A stretch of 7,003 nucleotides of DNA from positions 1 through 7,003 of the forward strand of contig CANIXE010000120.1 in assembly GCA_947470885.1 (NCBI GenBank). Reading direction: 5' to 3'. Numbering within the stretch: the stretch's first letter is position 1; each line of letters begins with the position of its first letter. The DNA is from Planctomycetota bacterium (GTDB lineage Bacteria; Planctomycetota; UBA11346). The position numbers and the translations under genes are program-made. Below the pieces are notes generated by a model. The model did not search any database. It had not been told where the DNA came from and was given only the letters and a program-made list of their open reading frames with translations. Below are positions 1 to 4,565 of this stretch, piece after piece.

Positions 1-411
1 CCAGACATCGCTCCACTGATAGCTGCCGCCGGATGGGATGATCACCGGAGGCTCATAGATCATCGTGTTTTGCGATGCACCCGAATCCTGGGGGCTGGCG
101 ATTCGCAGCAGGTGGGGGGTGACGTCCTGGCCGAAGACATCGGTGATGCGTAGGGACAACCCAGAGAAGGTCACAGACTGGGAGCTCTGATTCTTCACCA
201 CCACATCCGCCAGGATGGGAGTGAATCGCTCAAATTCTTGGGCCTCTTCGCTAAAGTTCCGGGTGCCGACATCGCTCACCCGAAGGTCATAGGTGAGGGC
301 CACCGGAGCCGGGGTTGGGGCGGAATCGTCAGATCCGGAATTCGAACAACCGACGAGTCCTGCCGTAATGAAAACGAGGCAGAGGAAAAGAACGGGAGTG
401 GGGAGATGCAT
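1..411 (-). CDS. putative lipoprotein, 3' end outside the window
   Basis: I translated this by hand: an open frame runs from the ATG at 411-409 to the left edge of the window, giving 137 residues without a stop, so the C-terminus is missing. The N-terminus has a hydrophobic stretch (about residues 5-20) ending in a lipobox, L19-V20-G21-C22, so Cys22 should be lipidated after signal peptidase II cleavage. Ser at +2 would favour the outer membrane under the enterobacterial rule. A Ser/Asp/Pro/Ala linker (23-38) follows. The rest alternates beta-prone segments such as VTFSGLSLRITDVFG, which looks like an immunoglobulin-type beta-sandwich, but I recognise no family. The gene starts 14 bp after the stop of the gene at 426-833 and is probably co-transcribed with it. 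I see no clear Shine-Dalgarno sequence. Function is unknown. Confidence 0.8.
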   Translation of the reverse strand, partial: MHLPTPVLFLCLVFITAGLVGCSNSGSDDSAPTPAPVALTYDLRVSDVGTRNFSEEAQEFERFTPILADVVVKNQSSQSVTFSGLSLRITDVFGQDVTPHLLRIASPQDSGASQNTMIYEPPVIIPSGGSYQWSDVW

Positions 412-425
412 GGTTGAGGTCACTT

Positions 426-833
426 TCACGGGTTGTTGGCGGCACTTTGCCCGGTTGCGGGGGGCGGATTGTGGGAGGAGCTGCCCACCCCCACTCCGGA
501 TTCGGGGATGACCGGACCCGGGATGGGTGGTGGCACCGAGCGCACGTTCGACCCGGATTGGTTCGACTGCTGGGCCGCAGCGAGCAGGGCCTTGCGGGTG
601 ACGGCATCGGCTTGGTCCCGGAGCCGGTCCCGCACCTCGTTGGGCAGGACGGCGAGCCGGGGGAGCTGGACATTCGGGACTTCGGGGATGACCACCACCG
701 GTGGCCCGGCGGGCTGCTGCGGAATTTTCGGTTGGGGACCAAGGGGTTCGGCGGCGGTACCAAGAAGCGTGAGGCCGAGCAGCATGATGATCACGCGCAA
801 GGGCTGTACCCAATGGGGTGGTTGGTTGGTCAT
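426..833 (-). CDS. small exported proline-rich protein of unknown function
   Basis: From the ATG at 833 this encodes 135 residues. A polar start with Arg13 is followed by a hydrophobic core (about 14-26) ending LLGTAA, a reasonable signal peptidase I site near residue 28. The mature part is rich in Pro, Val and Gln, with one likely helical segment (roughly the NEVRDRLRDQADAVTRKALL stretch). It ends in a disordered Pro/Gly/Ser/Asn tail. An in-frame ATG at 839 is an alternative start. A longer frame back to a GTG at 935 exists, but it would begin inside the inverted repeat and put 34 non-signal-like residues before the hydrophobic core, so I reject it. No strong Shine-Dalgarno sequence precedes 833 or 839. 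It probably forms a two-gene unit with the lipoprotein downstream. I recognise no family; periplasmic or secreted location is inferred from the signal peptide only. Confidence 0.65.
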   Translation of the reverse strand: MTNQPPHWVQPLRVIIMLLGLTLLGTAAEPLGPQPKIPQQPAGPPVVVIPEVPNVQLPRLAVLPNEVRDRLRDQADAVTRKALLAAAQQSNQSGSNVRSVPPPIPGPVIPESGVGVGSSSHNPPPATGQSAANNP

Positions 834-844
834 GCCCATCCAAG

Positions 845-861
845 AGCACAACACATGCCAA
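845..861 (-). promoter_or_regulatory. candidate sigma-54 (-24/-12) promoter
   Basis: Read on the minus strand, the sequence is TTGGCATG-TGTT-GTGCT. Against the sigma-54 consensus YTGGCACG-N4-TTGCW it matches 11 of 13 fixed positions, with exact GG-N10-GC spacing (GG at 859-858, GC at 847-846). It precedes the two exported-protein genes and lies next to a gene for a sigma-54 activator. The predicted start site is about 834, which would make the message for the ATG at 833 leaderless or require a start further inside. That tension lowers confidence. Confidence 0.42.
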
Positions 862-933
862 CCAACAGATGCGCTATTTTCGTGATAATTCCCTGTTTTT
901 TTCCGTAGGATGAACGGTGGATTTGGCTGGTTC

Positions 934-974
934 ACGTCCCATCTGGTACAGGGTCACTGTACCAGATGGGACGT
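934..974 (-). terminator. perfect 17-bp inverted repeat after the response regulator gene; terminator and/or activator site
   Basis: The left arm ACGTCCCATCTGGTACA (934-950) and right arm TGTACCAGATGGGACGT (958-974) are exact reverse complements separated by the 7-nt loop GGGTCAC. The repeat begins on the last base of the regulator's TGA stop codon, the usual place for a terminator. No T-tract follows on the minus strand (the next bases are GAACCAGCC), so if it terminates it does so without the classical U-run. Its centre (about 954) is also some 120 bp upstream of the start site predicted from the sigma-54-like promoter at 845-861, a typical distance for an enhancer site of an NtrC-type activator. 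Both roles are possible. Confidence 0.55.
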
Positions 975-2302
975 CAGACGTCGGACGACAGCTCGCCGTC
1001 GTCCAGGCCCAGGGCCCGCAGCCGGGAATACAGCCGGCGCCGGGTGATGCCCAGCAATTCGGCGGCCCGGGTCTTGTTGCCCGCCGCCTGGGCCAGGGCC
1101 GAGCGCACCAACTGGCGTTCGCCATCTTCCAGGTGGGGCAGGGTGGGATCGCCGACAACCGATTCCGACGGGTGGGCGCGCAGTCGGTCAGGCAGGTGCT
1201 CCTCACCGATGGTTCCACTTCCGGCAAGAATTCCCGCCCGTTCCAGGACATTGGCCAGTTCCCGGACGTTCCCCGGCCAATTCCACACCCCAAGCCGGGA
1301 TTGGGCCTCCGGGGTGATGGTCCGGCCTCCCTGCTGGGCCAGGAAAAACCGGGTCAAGACGGCGATGTCCCCGGTCCGATCCGCCAGGCGGGGGAGGACG
1401 ATGCTCATCACATCCAGGCGGTAGAACAGATCTTCGCGGAATTTTCCCGCCCGGACCAGGGCGGGCAGATCCCGATTGGTGGCGGCGACCACCCGCACGT
1501 CCACCGTCACTGGAGCGATCCCGCCAACCCGGAAGAACCGCCGTTCCTGGAGGAAGCGCAGGAGCTTCGCCTGGGCCGCGGCGGGCATGTCACCAATCTC
1601 ATCCAGGAACAGCGTGCCACCGTCGGCGGCCTCCACGAGACCGTGCTTCCGGGAATCGGCCCCGGTGAAGGAGCCCCGCTCATGACCGAACAGTTCGCTT
1701 TCCACCAGGCCTTCCGGCAGAGCCGCCGTGTGGACTTCGATGAAGGGCTCCGAATGCCGGGGGGACAGGGTGTGGACGGCCCGGGCGGCCACCTCCTTGC
1801 CGGTGCCGCTTTCCCCAAGCAACAGCACCGACGCCTCGCTGGCCGCCGCCCGGCTCAGCTCAGCAAAAACCTTGCGCATCGCCGGTGAACCGCCCACCAG
1901 GCCCGCCAAGCGGGGAATGCCTTGATCATCCCGGCGGGCATCCGGTCGAGCCCGGGCCTGCTCCACCAGGGCTGCCAGATCGGCGTAGGGGAACGGCTTC
2001 ACCAGATAATCCAGGGCTCCCCGTTTCAAGGCCGCCTTGGCGGTTTCCACATCGGCGAAGGCGGTCATCAGGATCACCGGGGTGGTGGGCCAGCGGCGCA
2101 CCACCATCGCCAACAGGTCCAGGCCCGACGATCCCGGCAGGCGCAGGTCGGTGAGGACGAGGTCCGCTGGTTCCTGGTCGAGCTCGACGATGGCGGCCTC
2201 GGCGGAGGCGGCGATCCGACAGGTATCCTGCCCGGCCAAGGCCAGGCTTTTGCCGAGCACCGCGGCGAAGCGGGCTTCATCATCGACGATCAGGATGCGC
2301 AT
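974..2302 (-). CDS. NtrC-family sigma-54-dependent response regulator
   Basis: This encodes 442 residues with the full three-domain layout. The receiver domain (1-115) has acidic D7-D8, phospho-acceptor D52, T80 and K102. The AAA+ sigma-54 interaction domain (about 133-372) has Walker A GESGTGKE (163-170), the sigma-54 contact loop as GSFTGA (210-215, a known variant of GAFTGA), Walker B TLFLDE (230-235), the FREDLFYRL arginine-finger segment (288-296) and WPGNVREL (342-349). A Fis-type helix-turn-helix ends the protein (AAELLGITRRRLYSRLRALG, 413-432). When phosphorylated it should hydrolyse ATP to open sigma-54 promoter complexes. The usual N-C of the E-x-N-C-A-A-L segment is H-T here (191-192). 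The start overlaps the kinase gene by 13 bp, with GGAG shortly upstream, so translation is probably coupled. Target genes are inferred to include the adjacent exported-protein pair. Confidence 0.96.
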   Translation of the reverse strand: MRILIVDDEARFAAVLGKSLALAGQDTCRIAASAEAAIVELDQEPADLVLTDLRLPGSSGLDLLAMVVRRWPTTPVILMTAFADVETAKAALKRGALDYLVKPFPYADLAALVEQARARPDARRDDQGIPRLAGLVGGSPAMRKVFAELSRAAASEASVLLLGESGTGKEVAARAVHTLSPRHSEPFIEVHTAALPEGLVESELFGHERGSFTGADSRKHGLVEAADGGTLFLDEIGDMPAAAQAKLLRFLQERRFFRVGGIAPVTVDVRVVAATNRDLPALVRAGKFREDLFYRLDVMSIVLPRLADRTGDIAVLTRFFLAQQGGRTITPEAQSRLGVWNWPGNVRELANVLERAGILAGSGTIGEEHLPDRLRAHPSESVVGDPTLPHLEDGERQLVRSALAQAAGNKTRAAELLGITRRRLYSRLRALGLDDGELSSDV

Positions 2303-3582
2303 GGAGGCTCCGGGATGCCGAGGACCAGGCGGGCTTCGGTGCCACCCTCCGGGCGGGTCCGGAGCTGCAAGGTTCCACCGTGGCGCTCGGCAGTCCGCCG
2401 GGCCAGGCGCAGGCCCAGACCGGTGCCGCCGGGCTTGGTGGTGGTGAATCCCTCGGGATCGGCCGCCAGGACCGCCTTGGCAATGCCAGGACCCCGATCC
2501 CGGACGGCCAGGACTGGCCGACCGGCCTCAATCAGAGCGTGGATTTCCACCAGGCTGCCGCCGGGTCCGGCTTCGATGGCATTCAGAACCAGGTTCAGCA
2601 AGGCTTGGCGAAGTCGGCCCGGATCGCCCATGGTGGGAATCGGTTCGGCGCACACCGGCACCAGATCCATCTGCGCCTGCTGGGCCCGAACTCGGGAAAG
2701 CCCAACTACAGAGCGGACGATATCGGCGAGATCGACCGGCACGAAACGGAGTGGTGTTTCCCGGACCACATCAAGAAAGGCCGTAAGCTGGGCATCTGCC
2801 CGACCGATTTCGTCAATCAGGCCCGTCAACAATTCCCGATCCTCGGCATCCCGGAATTGCCGTCGGGCCAGAAGCTCCGCCGTGGCCAGGGCCGTGCCCA
2901 GGGGATTGCGCACCTCGTGGGCGACACCCGCAGCCACCGCTCCAGCGGCGGCCAAACTGGAGGAACGCTCCGCCGCCCGGGTGCTACGTCGCCACGCGCG
3001 CAGGGCCAATACCACCGCCAGAACCACCAGGCCGGTCGCCAGGGTGGCCGCCGCCAGGAACAAGGTCACGGGCAGACGCTGGGCCTCCCGCAGGGCGGGG
3101 AGCAGATCCACCTGATCAATGACCAGGATGGCAGAATCATGGCCAGGCCGGACCACCGGCAGGTACAGACGCCGAATGGGATTTCCCGCCTGATCCAGTT
3201 CCTGGACCACAGGCCCGCGGAGAGCGGCGGTCAAGGCCGTGGGATCCGCCGCCAAGGGCGATAGCCGACCGCCTGGTTCACCTGCGCCATCAGCCAGAAT
3301 CCGCCCATCCACTTCACTGAGGACGGCACTGGCGTAGCGGTTGGCATCCCGCAGGCGCACCATCAACGATTGGATGTGGTCCGAGGCTAGACCATTTCGC
3401 AGGGCGTCCGCCATAACGGCGGCGGCGGCCTGGCCACCACCCAGGGCATTGGCCCGGAGCGCCCCATCCATCTCCGACCTGGCGTTGACCACCATGGTCC
3501 CGATCAGAGCCACCTGGATGGCGAACACGCAAACAACGACCGCGAAGACTAGCGGCAACGGATGACGAAAGGAAACAACCAT
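2290..3582 (-). CDS. membrane-bound sensor histidine kinase, NtrB-like catalytic core
   Basis: This encodes 430 residues. Transmembrane helix 1 (about 8-32) and helix 2 (about 172-195) flank a periplasmic sensor region of some 140 residues that I cannot assign to a named domain. There is no evident HAMP domain; a short basic/helical linker (196-215) leads straight into the dimerisation region with the H-box AHEVRNPLG (phosphorylated H222). The ATPase domain shows the N-box (N330, N334), the G1 box RDRGPGI (361-367) and an F/G2 stretch FTTTKPGGTGLGL (379-391). It should autophosphorylate and pass the phosphate to D52 of the regulator encoded by the overlapping downstream gene. The ATG at 3582 is fixed by an in-frame TAA only 15 bp upstream. 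The signal is unknown. No good Shine-Dalgarno sequence is visible. Confidence 0.95.
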   Translation of the reverse strand: MVVSFRHPLPLVFAVVVCVFAIQVALIGTMVVNARSEMDGALRANALGGGQAAAAVMADALRNGLASDHIQSLMVRLRDANRYASAVLSEVDGRILADGAGEPGGRLSPLAADPTALTAALRGPVVQELDQAGNPIRRLYLPVVRPGHDSAILVIDQVDLLPALREAQRLPVTLFLAAATLATGLVVLAVVLALRAWRRSTRAAERSSSLAAAGAVAAGVAHEVRNPLGTALATAELLARRQFRDAEDRELLTGLIDEIGRADAQLTAFLDVVRETPLRFVPVDLADIVRSVVGLSRVRAQQAQMDLVPVCAEPIPTMGDPGRLRQALLNLVLNAIEAGPGGSLVEIHALIEAGRPVLAVRDRGPGIAKAVLAADPEGFTTTKPGGTGLGLRLARRTAERHGGTLQLRTRPEGGTEARLVLGIPEPPCAS

Positions 3583-3734
3583 GGTGCCCGGGAGGGCTTA
3601 TCCGGCGCAACGATCATGGCCAGGGAGGGACTGGAGCCGATCTACCTGGCACTCTCCACACCACCTGCACCGGCATATCCCTCCGCCCCTTTCCCCTCTA
3701 TCACGCCATGAACCTCGCAGACCCTCCAAAACTT

Positions 3735-3759
3735 CCCCGTATTCCCCACATACCCCCCC
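3735..3759 (-). other. potential G-quadruplex motif upstream of the kinase gene
   Basis: On the minus strand this reads G7-TATGT-G4-AATAC-G4. Splitting the G7 as GGG-G-GGG gives four runs of at least three G with loops of 1, 5 and 5-6 nt, which satisfies the usual G-quadruplex pattern. A further GGG lies 10 nt downstream (3724-3722). It is on the non-template strand for the kinase gene, so it could form in the DNA or in a long leader RNA. Whether it folds is unknown. Confidence 0.4.
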
Positions 3760-3800
3760 ACCGGGGAATGAATGCCCGTTTTTTCGCTCGACCTCCTACC

Positions 3801-3829
3801 TTGCCCCCGGTCCCCATCCCGCGTATATC
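3801..3829 (+). promoter_or_regulatory. candidate sigma-70-type promoter of the ferredoxin gene
   Basis: TTGCCC (3801-3806) and TATATC (3824-3829) are separated by exactly 17 nt. Each matches 4 of 6 positions of TTGACA and TATAAT. The predicted start site is near 3836, giving a leader of about 20 nt that contains the strong Shine-Dalgarno sequence GAGGAGA (3844-3850). Confidence 0.45.
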
Positions 3830-3856
3830 CCACCGCCCTTCTAGAGGAGAACTGTC

Positions 3857-4111
3857 ATGGCCATTACCAAAGTCTGGATCGAAGAAGGCTGCATCGTCTG
3901 CAATGCCTGTGAAACCACCTGCCCCGAAGTGTTCGCCGTCACCGAGGACACTTGCCTGATCCGCGCCGAGGTGCGGACTGACGGCGTGTTCGACGCCAAC
4001 CTGGCTTCCCAGTCGCCCCTGGCCGGCAGCTTTGGCCGCGATTTGGCTGATCAGATCCAGGAAGCCGCCGAAGGTTGCCCCGTGGAAGTGATCAAGTTCG
4101 TCAAGGCTTGA
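3857..4111 (+). CDS. small [4Fe-4S] ferredoxin
   Basis: This encodes 84 residues of an acidic electron carrier. C12-x2-C15-x2-C18-x3-C22-P is followed far downstream by C74-P within the C-terminal CPVEVIKF segment. By analogy with single-cluster ferredoxins, C12, C15, C18 and C74 should hold one [4Fe-4S] cluster. C22 and C33 are extra and could form a disulphide or serve as alternative ligands. About 51 residues lie between C22 and C74, longer than in compact clostridial-type proteins. No second CxxCxxC is present, so it is not an 8Fe protein. The start is well supported by GAGGAGA (3844-3850) 6 nt upstream of the ATG. There is no signal peptide, so it is cytoplasmic. It seems monocistronic, since a gap of 128 bp follows. 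Its redox partner is not identifiable from this window. Confidence 0.93.
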   Translation: MAITKVWIEEGCIVCNACETTCPEVFAVTEDTCLIRAEVRTDGVFDANLASQSPLAGSFGRDLADQIQEAAEGCPVEVIKFVKA

Positions 4112-4127
4112 TTTGACAGCCGGTTAC

Positions 4128-4160
4128 AGGGGAATACCTGGGACTAGCCAAGTTTCCCCT
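4128..4160 (+). terminator. possible hairpin terminator after the ferredoxin gene
   Basis: AGGGGAA (4128-4134) can pair with TTCCCCT (4154-4160), and inside it TGG (4139-4141) can pair with CCA (4148-4150) around the loop GACTAG. The stem begins 17 bp after the ferredoxin stop. It has internal mismatches and no following T-tract, so it is a weak terminator candidate. It also touches the -35 element of the sigma-28-like promoter. Confidence 0.3.
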
Positions 4161-4186
4161 CAAGTCCTAACCCGACCTGCCGTTAC
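4160..4186 (+). promoter_or_regulatory. candidate sigma-28 (FliA-type) promoter upstream of the flgM-like gene
   Basis: TCAAGTCC (4160-4167), 11 nt, then GCCGTTAC (4179-4186). Against the enterobacterial sigma-28 consensus TAAAGTTT-N11-GCCGATAA this matches 5 of 8 and 6 of 8 positions with the exact spacer. The start site would be near 4193, about 47 nt before the flgM-like ATG. Control of flgM by the sigma factor it inhibits is known in Salmonella, which makes the position meaningful. The match is imperfect and the consensus may differ in this organism. Confidence 0.4.
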
Positions 4187-4239
4187 TGTCAGGTGACCGG
4201 ACTGAACCGGATTGACCCGGAACATCCCCGGAGGCAGCC

Positions 4240-4554
4240 ATGGACATCCCGCACGAACTCCGACCGGTCGACACCCTCGTCCGGAAACGCATGGCAGAAG
4301 CACAGCGTACGCCCGCCGGGGGCACCGCCGTGGGCGGTCGCCCTGCTTCGGCGGAATCCACGGACCGGGCCTCCTTCAGCGATGCCGCAACCATCGGCCG
4401 TTATGTCCAGGTCCTAAAGACCGCCAATCCGACCCAGCTACACAAGGTAGAAGAACTCCGCGCCCGAATTTCCGATGGCAGCTATTCCGCTGAGCCGGAA
4501 GAGCTGGCCGACCTGATCCTTGGTGGCCGCAAGTCCCCCGGCAACCGGGCCTGA
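4240..4554 (+). CDS. flgM: FlgM-like anti-sigma-28 factor
   Basis: This encodes 104 residues, close to the usual FlgM length of about 90-100. The N-terminal half (1-44) is polar, Gly/Pro/Ala-rich and probably disordered, as in known FlgM. The C-terminal half (about 45-95) matches the FlgM domain: a helix around IGRYVQVLKTA, then KVEELRARISDGSYSAEPEELADLIL (69-94), which follows the family signature of V-x-x-L-R-x-x-I-x-x-G-x-Y followed by A-x-x-L. FlgM binds and inhibits the flagellar sigma factor FliA until it is exported through the completed hook-basal body. The start is fixed by GGAGG (4230-4234), 5 nt before the ATG. It ends 11 bp before the TPR gene and is probably co-transcribed with it. 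No other flagellar gene lies in the window, so its role in motility is inferred from family membership. Confidence 0.8.
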   Translation: MDIPHELRPVDTLVRKRMAEAQRTPAGGTAVGGRPASAESTDRASFSDAATIGRYVQVLKTANPTQLHKVEELRARISDGSYSAEPEELADLILGGRKSPGNRA

Positions 4555-4565
4555 CCGGGGGCCCC

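Larger units (their letters stand above)
3583..3856. other. divergent intergenic region, C-rich on the plus strand
   Basis: These 274 bp separate the divergently read kinase and ferredoxin genes. From 3641 to 3760 I count 61 C but only 11 G on the plus strand, a skew far beyond that of the flanking genes. The right end (3801-3856) carries the ferredoxin promoter and Shine-Dalgarno sequence. I found no convincing -35/-10 pair for the kinase gene on the minus strand. Short open frames here are C-rich readings without coding character. Confidence 0.6.

Noticed and set aside
426..935. Extended 169-residue version of the proline-rich protein starting at a GTG at 935
   Set aside because: The start would lie inside the inverted repeat and push the signal peptide about 47 residues inward. 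ATG 833 (or 839) gives a normal signal peptide.
917..1888. 323-residue open frame on the plus strand opposite the response regulator gene
   Set aside because: It lies entirely antisense to a gene with every motif of the NtrC family. Its Gly/Pro/Arg/Gln-rich composition is typical of the shadow frame of a high-GC gene.
2380..3264. 294-residue open frame on the plus strand opposite the histidine kinase gene
   Set aside because: It is antisense to a clear kinase, with no recognisable domain and shadow-type composition.
3605..3630. Sigma-54-like TGGCCA...TTGC on the minus strand upstream of the kinase gene
   Set aside because: The spacing between GG and GC is 11 rather than 10 nt, which normally abolishes sigma-54 recognition.
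3741..3784. ATTCCCC (3741-3747) and GGGGAAT (3763-3769) hairpin followed by a T6 run, resembling a terminator
   Set aside because: No plus-strand gene ends nearby, the loop is 15 nt and the T-run is 9 nt from the stem. It is more likely incidental to the C-rich tract.
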